A DNA stretch of 64,000 bases from an uncultured Geobacter sp. (lineage in GTDB: Bacteria > Desulfobacterota > Desulfuromonadia > Geobacterales > CAIOGM01). Shown here piece after piece: positions 43,146 to 51,569 of this stretch. The position numbers were made by a program, and so were the translations under genes. Where the stretch lies: contig CAIUWK010000018.1 in the NCBI GenBank assembly GCA_903902855.1, forward strand, positions 19,673-83,672, written 5' to 3'. Below the pieces are notes generated by a model, which was not told where the DNA came from, made no database searches, and saw only the letters and a list, made by a program, of their open reading frames with translations. Positions within the stretch are counted from its first letter, which is position 1. Each line of letters starts with the position of its first letter.

Positions 43146-44081
43146 ATGAAACCGTTGTCACCGGATACCGCCCCTGGTCGGGACTCCCTGCGGCTTTCCG
43201 TGGTCATCCCCACCTACGGCAGGGGAGAGCTGCTGCTGGATACCGTGAGGATGCTGTCGGAGCTGGCCGTCCCTCCCCATGAGATCATCCTGGCGGACCA
43301 GACCGAGCAGCACTCCCCCCAGGTCGGGTCGGCCCTGCAGGGGCTGGCGGAGAGGGGGGTAATCCGGTGGCTGAGGCTGGAACGCCCTTCCATCCCCGGG
43401 GCCATGAACCAAGGGCTGCTGGCGGCCCAGGGGGAGATCGTCCTCTTTCTGGATGACGACATCATTCCGGGAGAGGAATTGGTGGCCGCCCACCTCCGGG
43501 CACAGGAAGAGCCGGGGGTTACCGTGGTGGCGGGGAGGGTCCTGCAACCATGGGACCAGGACGCCCCCCCCCCAGACGACGGTCCCTTCCGCTTTTCCGG
43601 CGGTCGTCGCCAGTGGATCGAGGATTTCATGGGAGGAAATTTTTCGGTGAAACGCGAGAGTGCCCTCAGCATGGGGGGGTTTGACGAAAATTTCGTCCAG
43701 GTCGCCCACTGGTTTGAAAAGGAGTTCGCCGACCGGCTCAAGCTTCGGGAGGTTCCCGTTCTTTTTGTTCCCCAGGCCGTTCTGAGGCACCTGAAGGCCC
43801 AGGGGGGAGGGATCCGCGCCTACGGTCAGTGGCGCAGGACCGTCCGTCCGGGCTACTCCGTGGGCTCCTATTATTACCTGCTTCGTTCCCCCCGGGTCAG
43901 GCACCGCCTGGTGACAATCCTCCTGCGGCCGCTGAAGGTGATCCGGACCCGGCATCACCTGACCCACCCCTGGTGGATACCTCCCACACTCCTGGCGGAA
44001 CTCCTCGCCTTTTGCTGGGCGCTCCGGCTGACCCTGCAAGGGCCCCGACTCATCGGCCGGAGCAAAAGGGGGGAGCCGTGA
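43146..44081 (+). CDS. Glycosyltransferase family 2
   Basis: A 311-residue protein: LSVVIPTYGRGELLLDTVRML, EIILADQTEQHS (in place of DDGS), LFLDDDIIPG (metal site DDD) and FMGGNFSVKRESALSMGGFDENF. The C-terminal part has two hydrophobic stretches near PPTLLAELLAFCWALRL that could associate with the membrane. It resembles GT2 proteins of the SAV/WcaA type with a DDD motif. Overlaps the next start. Confidence 0.9.
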   Translation: MKPLSPDTAPGRDSLRLSVVIPTYGRGELLLDTVRMLSELAVPPHEIILADQTEQHSPQVGSALQGLAERGVIRWLRLERPSIPGAMNQGLLAAQGEIVLFLDDDIIPGEELVAAHLRAQEEPGVTVVAGRVLQPWDQDAPPPDDGPFRFSGGRRQWIEDFMGGNFSVKRESALSMGGFDENFVQVAHWFEKEFADRLKLREVPVLFVPQAVLRHLKAQGGGIRAYGQWRRTVRPGYSVGSYYYLLRSPRVRHRLVTILLRPLKVIRTRHHLTHPWWIPPTLLAELLAFCWALRLTLQGPRLIGRSKRGEP

Positions 44082-45511
44082 TTCAGGCCGTCATCCTCCT
44101 CTTATTCCTCTGTTGTTTCTCCCTCTGCCTGGTGGACCTCCGGAAGGGGTTTCTCGTCTGTGTGATCATCGGATTGCTGCAGGACCTGCTCCGGAAGCTG
44201 ATGCCGGACCAGCCGGTCTATTTCACGGTGCTGGTGGGGGCCATGATGGGAGCCACCTTCCTGGGGGCGCTGCTGCGGGGGGTGCCGCTGAACTTCCGTT
44301 CCATCAACGCCTGGGACAGCACACTGCGAACCCCGCTGAAGCTCTTTATCGGCATGGTGGCCTTCCAGTGCTGCAACGCCTATCTCAACGCCTCCAGCAT
44401 CGTGGTCCCGTTCATCGGGCTGATCGCGTATCTGGCGCCGCTCCCCGCCCTGCTCCTGGCCTACCGGTACGCGGAGAGTCAAGAGCGGGTCATCAGCTTC
44501 CTGCAGCTCTACCTGCTCCTCTGTCTCCTCCTCCTTTCAGGGGTCTACCTCTCCGTCTTCGGGATGAAGTGGGAGCTGCTCAACTCGGTGGGTAAAGGGC
44601 TGACCATCTACACCTCCCGGGGGGCGGTCTCGCTCCCCTCCGGCTTTTTCCGGGCACCGGAGGTGGCTGCCTGGCACGCCGGGGCCGCCATCTGCTTTCT
44701 CATCATCCTGGCCACGGTCACCCGCAAGCAGGCCGTCCGGTGGGGGACCCCCATCCTCATCGCCCTGCTGCTGGGGGTGATCATGTTCACCGGGCGCCGG
44801 AAGATGTTCATGGAGGTGGCCATGTTCATCCCCCTCTACGGCCTCTTCATCGCCTGGTTCCGGCGCGGGAGCATGAAGCTGGCGGTTCCCTTGGCAATAC
44901 TCAGCCTGGTGATGGCCGTGGCCATTTTCGGCGACGTTCTCCCGGAAGAGACCACCGAGACCATCTCCCCCTATCTGGAGCGGACCAGCAAGCTTCAGCA
45001 GAGCGGCGTCGTGGACCGGCTCCTCCTCATGACCGTCTACTCCTTTGAGTGGGTGGTGAAGAAGAACGGCTTCTTCGGCAGCGGTGCAGGGATGGGGAGC
45101 CAGGGGGCTCAGCATTTCGGGGCCGGCCGGTCGGCCACGGGGGCTGCGTCCGAGGGGGGGGCGTCCAAGGTTCTGGCGGAACTGGGGGTTCTCGGTCTGC
45201 TCATTTTCGGCTGGTTCCTCTCCAACCTTCTCGTCTATCTCTACCGGGTGATGCTCTTTGCCCAGCGTCTCTCCCCGGACCGGGGGAATCTCATCTACGG
45301 GATCATGGCGTTTCTCATGGCCAATTCCGTGGTCTTCGTCACCGCCAGCCAGATCTACGGCGATATCTTCGTGCTCCTGATCCTGGGGTGGCTGGTGGGA
45401 TTCTTGTTGGCGGTTCCCCGCATGGAGTCGGCTCCTCTGCCGCTGCTCCGTCGCCGGCGGCAGTGGGGTGAGGGAACCCCCCTGCCGCTCCCCACTGAAC
45501 TCTCCCCATGA
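44078..45511 (+). CDS. O-antigen ligase/polymerase-like membrane protein (Wzy candidate)
   Basis: GTG 44078 (AAGGGGGGAG upstream) overlaps the previous stop; the longer frame from 43829 is antisense-like shadow. It has 477 residues and about eleven membrane spans, starting IQAVILLLFLCCFSLCLVDL. A large extracytoplasmic loop (about residues 315-385) lies between LVMAVAIFGD and VLAELGVLGLLIFGW, with GSGAGMGSQG in it, as in Wzy/WaaL proteins. Sequence identity is too low to separate polymerase from ligase. It is central to the GT run, which favours the polymerase. Confidence 0.8.
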   Translation: MIQAVILLLFLCCFSLCLVDLRKGFLVCVIIGLLQDLLRKLMPDQPVYFTVLVGAMMGATFLGALLRGVPLNFRSINAWDSTLRTPLKLFIGMVAFQCCNAYLNASSIVVPFIGLIAYLAPLPALLLAYRYAESQERVISFLQLYLLLCLLLLSGVYLSVFGMKWELLNSVGKGLTIYTSRGAVSLPSGFFRAPEVAAWHAGAAICFLIILATVTRKQAVRWGTPILIALLLGVIMFTGRRKMFMEVAMFIPLYGLFIAWFRRGSMKLAVPLAILSLVMAVAIFGDVLPEETTETISPYLERTSKLQQSGVVDRLLLMTVYSFEWVVKKNGFFGSGAGMGSQGAQHFGAGRSATGAASEGGASKVLAELGVLGLLIFGWFLSNLLVYLYRVMLFAQRLSPDRGNLIYGIMAFLMANSVVFVTASQIYGDIFVLLILGWLVGFLLAVPRMESAPLPLLRRRRQWGEGTPLPLPTELSP

Positions 45512-46707
45512 GGGGGCTCCGGATTCTCCATGTCACGCCGACCTATATTCCGGCCTGGCGGTACGGTGGACCCATCCGGTCGGTGCATGGGCTCTGCGCG
45601 GGGTTGGCCCGGCGTGGCCATGAGGTCCACGTCTTCACCACCAATGTGGATGGTCCCCATGATTCCCCGGTGCCGCTGGGGGTTCCGGTGATGCTGGACG
45701 GGGTGGCGGTCCGGTACTTCCCCTCGCACCGGCTGCGGCGGCTCTACTGGTCTCCCCCCCTGGCCGCGGCCCTGAAAGCGGAGCTCCCCCGGTTCGACCT
45801 GGCCCATCTCCACTCCCTCTTCAACTGGCCCCCCGTTGCCGCGGCCCGGAGCTGCCAAGAGGCCGGTGTCCCCTATCTGTTTGCCCCCCGGGGGATGCTG
45901 GTGAGGGAACTGGTGGGGCGCAAGAGCCGACTGCTCAAGTCGCTCTGGCTGGCGCTGGCCGGGAGGAGCTGCCTGGAACGGGCCGCCGGGATTCATGCCA
46001 CCAGCCCGCTGGAGATCACGGACGCCGCAAAGTTCGGGTACCGGCTCCCCCCCTTTCACCTGGTCCCCAACGGTATCGACTCCGGGGAGAGCGAGCTGGT
46101 CGCCGGGGAACCTTCCCCCCTGATCCGTCGGCTCATTCAGGGAGCCCCTTACATCCTGTTCATGGGGCGGGTCAACTGGAAGAAGGGGGTGGACCGGCTG
46201 CTGCGGGCCCTGGCGCTCCTGGAGGGGGTAAAGCTGATCATCGCCGGCAACGACGAAGAGGGGTACCGTCCGGAGCTTGAGCTCCTGGCAACGTCCCTGG
46301 GAATCGGGGAGCGGGTAAGCTACACCGGAGAGGTGGAGGGGGCCGACAAGGGGGCGCTCCTGCGTCAGGCCCGGCTCCTGGCGCTCCCCTCCTACTCGGA
46401 GAATTTCGGCATTGTGGTGCTGGAGGCCATGGCCGCGGGGCGGCCGGTGGTGGTCACCCCGGAGGTCGGCCTTGCCTCCACGGTGAGGGAAACCGGGGCA
46501 GGGATCGTGGCGGAAGGGGAGCCGCAACCGCTGGCCGACGCCCTGGCCCGGCTCCTGGGGGATCAGGAGCTGGCGGAGCGGATGGGAGCGCAAGGGAGAG
46601 TGACGGTGCAGGAACGGTTTACCTGGGATGCGGTGGCTTTGGGGATGGAGCGGGTCTATGAAGAGCTCCTCGCCTGCGGCAAGGGGAAGGTGGTCGGTCA
46701 TGGCTGA
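45508..46707 (+). CDS. Glycosyltransferase family 4
   Basis: A 399-residue GT-B transferase. It begins LRILHVTPTYIPAWRYGGPIRSVHGLC, typical of PelF/WcaI-like family 4 members, with VYFPSH region, HLHSLFNWP and FAPRGML in the acceptor domain. The donor domain has LVPNGID, LFMGRVNWKKGVDRLL, IAGNDEEGYRPELE and SENFGIVVLEAMAAGRPVV (E-x7-E). ATGA overlap with the Wzy candidate and a short overlap with the following gene. Confidence 0.93.
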   Translation: MRGLRILHVTPTYIPAWRYGGPIRSVHGLCAGLARRGHEVHVFTTNVDGPHDSPVPLGVPVMLDGVAVRYFPSHRLRRLYWSPPLAAALKAELPRFDLAHLHSLFNWPPVAAARSCQEAGVPYLFAPRGMLVRELVGRKSRLLKSLWLALAGRSCLERAAGIHATSPLEITDAAKFGYRLPPFHLVPNGIDSGESELVAGEPSPLIRRLIQGAPYILFMGRVNWKKGVDRLLRALALLEGVKLIIAGNDEEGYRPELELLATSLGIGERVSYTGEVEGADKGALLRQARLLALPSYSENFGIVVLEAMAAGRPVVVTPEVGLASTVRETGAGIVAEGEPQPLADALARLLGDQELAERMGAQGRVTVQERFTWDAVALGMERVYEELLACGKGKVVGHG

Positions 46708-47548
46708 GCTGCGTGATTCCATCCCCCCGGTTTCGGTGATGATCTTCACCCTCAACGAGGAGCTCCACCTCCCCTCCTGCCTGGCCTCCCTGGCCTGGTG
46801 CGATGACGTCATCGTGGTGGATTCCTTCAGCAGCGACCGGACCGGGGAGATCTGTCAAGACGCTCGTGTCCGGTTCTTTCAACACCCCTTTGAGGGGTTC
46901 GGCAGCCAGCGGAACTGGGCGCTGGAGACGACGGCGCCGAAATATGACTGGGTCCTGATCCTGGATGCCGATGAACGGGTGACCCCGGAGCTGGTGCGGG
47001 AGCTGGCCGAGGTTCTCTCCGCTCCTCCTCCCACCGTGGGGGCGTACCGGCTCAGGCGGCGTTTTCACCTCTGGGGGAGGTGGCTGCGCTACAGCAGCCT
47101 CTACCCCACCTGGGTGGTACGGATCGTGCATAAGGAGCGGACCAGATATCTGAACCGGGGGCATGCCGAGACTCAGGAGGTCCGGGGGGAGATCCGGGAG
47201 CTGACCGGTGATCTCATCGACGAGAACCTCAAGGGGATGGACGAGTGGTTTGAGCGGCAGAACCGCTACTCAAGCCGGGATGCCGAGTACGAGCTTGAGC
47301 AGGAGAAGAAGCAGGGTCCCCTCTCCCTGACCCGACTCCTCATGGGAGATCCCCTGGCCCGACGGGCCGCCCTGAAGCGGCTGGCCGGACGTCTCCCTGC
47401 CCGTCCTTTCTGGTATTTCCTCTACAGCTATCTCCTGCGGGGGGGATTTCGGGACGGGAGGGACGGCCTGATCTTCTGCTTTATGAAAGCCATGTACCAG
47501 GGGATGGTCCAGGTGAAGAAGTATGACCTGAAAAGGGGGAGGCGATGA
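46700..47548 (+). CDS. Glycosyltransferase family 2, WaaE/KdtX-like
   Basis: ATG 46700 overlaps the previous stop. It has 282 residues: VSVMIFTLNEELHLPSCLASL, DVIVVDSFSSDRT, GSQRNWALE, LILDADERVTPEL and a second half with RYLNRGHAETQEV. This is the pattern of LPS inner-core beta-1,4-glucosyltransferases (WaaE/KdtX) and related sugar transferases. The C-terminal part has a membrane-associated FWYFLYSYLLRGGFRDG segment, usual in the subfamily. Confidence 0.92.
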   Translation: MAELRDSIPPVSVMIFTLNEELHLPSCLASLAWCDDVIVVDSFSSDRTGEICQDARVRFFQHPFEGFGSQRNWALETTAPKYDWVLILDADERVTPELVRELAEVLSAPPPTVGAYRLRRRFHLWGRWLRYSSLYPTWVVRIVHKERTRYLNRGHAETQEVRGEIRELTGDLIDENLKGMDEWFERQNRYSSRDAEYELEQEKKQGPLSLTRLLMGDPLARRAALKRLAGRLPARPFWYFLYSYLLRGGFRDGRDGLIFCFMKAMYQGMVQVKKYDLKRGRR

Positions 47549-48570
47549 CGTCGGTGCTGGTGGTGGGGGGGGCGGGATACATCGGCTCCCACATGGTCCG
47601 AATGCTGGGGCAAGAGGGGTTTGAGGTCACCGTCCTGGACAACCTCTCCCGGGGACATCGGGACGCGGTTCAGTCGGCGGAGTTCGTCAGGGGAGATCTG
47701 CTCAACCCTTCTGAGTTGAAGGCGCTGTTCCAACGGAAGCGGTTCCAGGCTGTGCTCCATTTCGCGGCACTCTGCTACGTGGGGGAATCGGTGACAGCGC
47801 CCCGGGAGTATTTTCGGAACAATCTGGTGGGGAGTCTGAATCTGGTGGATGCCATGCTGGACGCCGGAATCAGGCAGCTGATCTTCTCCTCAACCTGCGC
47901 CACCTACGGCAATCCGGTCACTATTCCCCTGACCGAGGAGCACTCCCAGTTCCCCATCAACCCCTACGGCCGGAGCAAGCTGATGATCGAACAGTTCCTG
48001 GCCGATTACGGCGTGGCCTACGGGATGCGGAGCATCCTGCTCCGTTATTTCAATGCTGCGGGGTGTGACCCCCAGGGGGGACTGGGTGAGCGGCACGAAC
48101 CGGAAACCCATCTGGTGCCGCTGATCCTCCGGGAGGCCCGGCGGGTTCGCGATGGAGGCGATCCCGCAGAGACGGAGCTGACCCTCTTCGGTAACGATTT
48201 TCCCACCCCGGACGGCAGCTGCATCCGGGATTATATTCATGTGCATGACCTCTGCTCGGCGCATCTGGCGGCGCTTCTGCGCCTCTCGGAAGTGGGAGAG
48301 GGTGGGGTGGAAGCCTTTAATCTGGGGAATGGCCAGGGGTTTTCGGTGCTGGAGGTCATCTCCGCTGCCCGCCGGCTCACCGGGATGGATATCCGGTACC
48401 GCATCGGCCCCCGACGGGCGGGCGACCCAGCCCAGCTGGTGGGGAGCGCCGTGAAAGCGCGGAGGGTGCTGGGATGGGAGCCGCGATTTCACCGGCTGGA
48501 AGAAATTCTTGAAACGGCGTGGCGCTGGCATGGTAGCGCGCCACCGGAGTCGAACATGGAGATAGTATGA
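47545..48570 (+). CDS. galE: UDP-glucose 4-epimerase
   Basis: A 341-residue SDR enzyme that would interconvert UDP-Glc/UDP-Gal (or HexNAc forms). NAD motif VVGGAGYIGSHMV (residues 6-18), substrate block SSTCATYGNP, and the catalytic Tyr-Lys in NPYGRSKLMIEQ. RYFNAAGCDP and GDGSC-like PDGSCIRDYIHVHDL follow. It supplies UDP-Gal or UDP-GalNAc to the surrounding transferases. It overlaps both neighbours by ATGA. Confidence 0.95.
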   Translation: MTSVLVVGGAGYIGSHMVRMLGQEGFEVTVLDNLSRGHRDAVQSAEFVRGDLLNPSELKALFQRKRFQAVLHFAALCYVGESVTAPREYFRNNLVGSLNLVDAMLDAGIRQLIFSSTCATYGNPVTIPLTEEHSQFPINPYGRSKLMIEQFLADYGVAYGMRSILLRYFNAAGCDPQGGLGERHEPETHLVPLILREARRVRDGGDPAETELTLFGNDFPTPDGSCIRDYIHVHDLCSAHLAALLRLSEVGEGGVEAFNLGNGQGFSVLEVISAARRLTGMDIRYRIGPRRAGDPAQLVGSAVKARRVLGWEPRFHRLEEILETAWRWHGSAPPESNMEIV

Positions 48571-50363
48571 CCTGTATTCTCGGAGTGAACGCCTTTCACG
48601 GTGATTCCTCGGCCTGCCTGGTTCTGGACGGCCAGTTGGTGGCTGCGGCGGAAGAAGAGCGGTTCCGGAGGATCAAGCACTGGGCCGGGTTCCCGTCCGA
48701 GGCGATCCGCTATTGCCTCCGGGAGGGGGGAATCACCATGGAGCAGGTTGACCATATCGCCGTCAACCGCAACCCCACCGCCAATCTCATGAAAAAGGCG
48801 CTCTATGCCTTTGCCAAACGTCCCAGCCTGGCATCGGTGCGGGATCGGCTGGCCAACTCCAATCAGGTGATGGATCTGCGCGGCACCTTCCGGGAAAAGC
48901 TGGGGGTCTCCCACGATCAGGTCCGGGCGGAGTTCCATAACGTGGAGCATCATCTGGCCCATCTGGGGAGCTCCTTCTTCGTCTCTCCCTTTGACTCGGC
49001 GGCGGTTCTCTCGGTGGACGGGTTCGGCGATTTCGTCAGCAGCATGTGGGGTGAGGGAAAGGGGAACCGGATCACCACCCGGGATCAGATCCATTTCCCC
49101 CACTCTCTGGGGCTCTTCTATCTGGCCATGACCCAGTTCCTCGGTTTCCCCTCCTACGGGGACGAGTACAAGGTCATGGGGCTGGCCCCCTACGGTAAAC
49201 CCACCGAGATGGAGAAGATGCGCACAATCGTCAAGCTCACGTCCAAGGGGCACTTCAAGCTGAATCTGGACTATTTCCTCCACCATTCAGAAGGGGTCTC
49301 CATGGTCTGGGACGACGGTGAGCCGCGCATCGGTTCGGTCTTTTCCGACCGATTCGTGGAGCTCTTCGGTATCCCCCGTCGCCGCAGGGACGACCCGCTC
49401 ACCGACTACCATCTCAATCTGGCAGCTTCGTTGCAGGAGATGTACGAGGAGGCCTTCTTTCATCTGCTGGAGGAGGTTCATCTCCGGACCGGTTCTCCCA
49501 ATCTCTGTCTGGCCGGTGGGTGCGCCATGAATTCGGTGGCCAACGGCAAGATCTTTCAACGGAGCCGGTTCACGGAGCTCTATATCCAGTCGGCAGCCGG
49601 GGATAGTGGCGGCGCCATCGGGGCGGCCTACTACGTCTGGAACCAGAAACTGGGGAATCCCCGCTCCTTTGTCATGGAGCAGGCTTACCTGGGACCGGGG
49701 TTCACCCACCAGGAGATCAGTGACGAGCTGGAGAAGAGGAGCGGGGAGCTGACGGCCGGGAACTGCACCATCGAGACCATTGACGACGAAGGGGAACTCT
49801 GCCGGAGAACGGCGGAGCGGATTGCCCAAGGGAAGGTCATCGGCTGGTTTCAAGGGAGGATGGAGTGGGGGCCCCGGGCTTTGGGGAATCGCTCCATCGT
49901 CTGTGACCCCCGCCGGGCCGACATGAAAGAGATCCTCAACCAGAAGATCAAACGGCGGGAGTCGTTTCGTCCCTTTGCCCCCTCCATCATCCGGGAGTCG
50001 GTGGGTGAGTGGTTCGAGACCGACTACGACGTCCCCTTCATGCTCCAGGTCTATCAGATCCGGGCCGAAAAGCGGGAGCTGATCCCGGCCGTGACCCATG
50101 TGAACGGCTCAGGGCGGCTCCAGTCGGTGACCGAGTCCCAGAATCCCCGCTATTACCGGCTGATCCAGGCCTTCGGGGAAGAGACGGGGGTCCCCCTCGT
50201 GCTCAATACCTCCTTCAACGAGAACGAGCCGGTGGTCTGCACCCCGGCGGAGGCGCTGGACTGTTTTCTCCGGACCCGCATGGACGTGCTGGTTCTCAAT
50301 AATACGTACATTGAGCGGAAAGAGGCGGATCTTCTCTCCACTCCCCCTGAGGGTGAGCGGTAA
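48567..50363 (+). CDS. Carbamoyltransferase (NodU/CmcH/TobZ family)
   Basis: A 598-residue O-carbamoyltransferase that would attach carbamoyl groups to sugar hydroxyls from carbamoyl phosphate and ATP. The N-terminal Kae1/HSP70-like domain begins GVNAFHGDSSACLVLDG and has HNVEHHLAH (metal His) and VLSVDGFGDF. LAGGCAMNSVANG, then the C-terminal YrdC-like domain with MEWGPRALGNRSI, RRESFRPFAPSI and VLNTSFNENEPVV. The length is typical. It implies a carbamoylated polysaccharide. ATGA overlap with galE. Confidence 0.94.
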   Translation: MTCILGVNAFHGDSSACLVLDGQLVAAAEEERFRRIKHWAGFPSEAIRYCLREGGITMEQVDHIAVNRNPTANLMKKALYAFAKRPSLASVRDRLANSNQVMDLRGTFREKLGVSHDQVRAEFHNVEHHLAHLGSSFFVSPFDSAAVLSVDGFGDFVSSMWGEGKGNRITTRDQIHFPHSLGLFYLAMTQFLGFPSYGDEYKVMGLAPYGKPTEMEKMRTIVKLTSKGHFKLNLDYFLHHSEGVSMVWDDGEPRIGSVFSDRFVELFGIPRRRRDDPLTDYHLNLAASLQEMYEEAFFHLLEEVHLRTGSPNLCLAGGCAMNSVANGKIFQRSRFTELYIQSAAGDSGGAIGAAYYVWNQKLGNPRSFVMEQAYLGPGFTHQEISDELEKRSGELTAGNCTIETIDDEGELCRRTAERIAQGKVIGWFQGRMEWGPRALGNRSIVCDPRRADMKEILNQKIKRRESFRPFAPSIIRESVGEWFETDYDVPFMLQVYQIRAEKRELIPAVTHVNGSGRLQSVTESQNPRYYRLIQAFGEETGVPLVLNTSFNENEPVVCTPAEALDCFLRTRMDVLVLNNTYIERKEADLLSTPPEGER

Positions 50364-50366
50364 CTG

Positions 50367-51569
50367 ATGAAGGTCTCCCTTGTCGGCCATTCCTACCTTG
50401 CCGAGGAAAACCGGAAGAGCCTGACGGTCCTGGCAGGGCAGGTGGAACTTGAGGTGGTTTCACCCCGGGCAACCCGGGGGATGCTCTTCAGTTTCCAGGA
50501 GAGCGACTCATCCCTTGCCGGGGAGGGGTGGATCATGAGGCTGCACCGGAGCTGGGGTTCTCCCCCTCTCCCTCCCTTCGGTTCCCCGCTCCGGTCACGG
50601 GACCTGGGGTTTGCGAGCTTCCAGCCTGACATCATCCACATCGAGTACGATCCGTTCACCCCCCTCTTTCTCCAGACACTCCTCTGCGCCCGCAGGTATG
50701 CTCCCCGAGCCGGTATCGTCTGCACCATCAGGCAGAATACTTTCACCAGCCGGGGCGTTCTGCTGGACTGGGCCAAGAGCGCCGTGACCCGCCTGCTGGT
50801 TCCCCGGGTGGACCGGTTTCTTGCCGTGAACAGCGGCGTGGCCCGGCTCTATGAGAGCCGTTTCCGGGCGAGGCCGGAGCGGATCACCTCCTGCACCCAG
50901 ATCGGCATCGATACGAAGCTCTTTTCCCCGGAGAGACCGGCCGTTTTTTCCCTGGAGCGGGGAGAGCTCCTTATCGGGTACTGCGGCCGGTTTGTGGCGT
51001 ACAAGGGGATTCCCGAGCTGATCCAGGCCGTTGCCTCGTTGCGCGAGAGCTCGGGAAAGGATCTCCGGCTCGTCCTGCTGGGGAAGGGACCCATGCAGGA
51101 GGAACTGCTTGCTCTGGGGCGCGAGCTCCCCTGGCTCAAGGTCATGGAGGGGATTCCCCATGCAGAGGTGGCCGGTTTTCTGGCATCCCTGGATATCTTT
51201 GTCATGCCGTCCCGTATCCTGAAGCACCACATGGAGCATGATGCCCATGCCCTGCTTGAGGCCATGGCAACGGGGCTCCCCTGTGTGGGGGCCGCTTCGG
51301 GGGCGATCTGCGATGTTCTGGAGGGGGCGGGTCTCCTGGTCCCGCCGGAAGAGCCGGGGGAGTTGAGCCGGGCGCTGAAGGAACTGGTGGAGGATGAAGG
51401 GGCACGGCAGCGGTACGGGATGCTGGGGCGGCAGCGGGTGCTGGAGAGCTATTCTTTGGAGGCGGTGGCGGCGACCTATCTGAAGGCGTACCGGGAGGTG
51501 CTAATCACCAGACGTATTCCCCGGCTATCTCCCGCTTGTCGTGACCGAACAGGACGTGGAACACCCTGA
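50367..51569 (+). CDS. Glycosyltransferase family 4
   Basis: A 400-residue GT-B enzyme, last of the + strand run. Acceptor-domain block FQPDIIHIEYDPFTP; donor domain with IGYCGRFVAYKGIPELI, LLGKGPMQEEL, and HDAHALLEAMATGLPCVGA (E block). Its 3' end overlaps the 3' end of the convergent 659-residue protein gene by 65 bp, so the last 20 residues are encoded opposite that protein's C-terminus. No hairpin terminator is visible between them. Confidence 0.92.
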   Translation: MKVSLVGHSYLAEENRKSLTVLAGQVELEVVSPRATRGMLFSFQESDSSLAGEGWIMRLHRSWGSPPLPPFGSPLRSRDLGFASFQPDIIHIEYDPFTPLFLQTLLCARRYAPRAGIVCTIRQNTFTSRGVLLDWAKSAVTRLLVPRVDRFLAVNSGVARLYESRFRARPERITSCTQIGIDTKLFSPERPAVFSLERGELLIGYCGRFVAYKGIPELIQAVASLRESSGKDLRLVLLGKGPMQEELLALGRELPWLKVMEGIPHAEVAGFLASLDIFVMPSRILKHHMEHDAHALLEAMATGLPCVGAASGAICDVLEGAGLLVPPEEPGELSRALKELVEDEGARQRYGMLGRQRVLESYSLEAVAATYLKAYREVLITRRIPRLSPACRDRTGRGTP

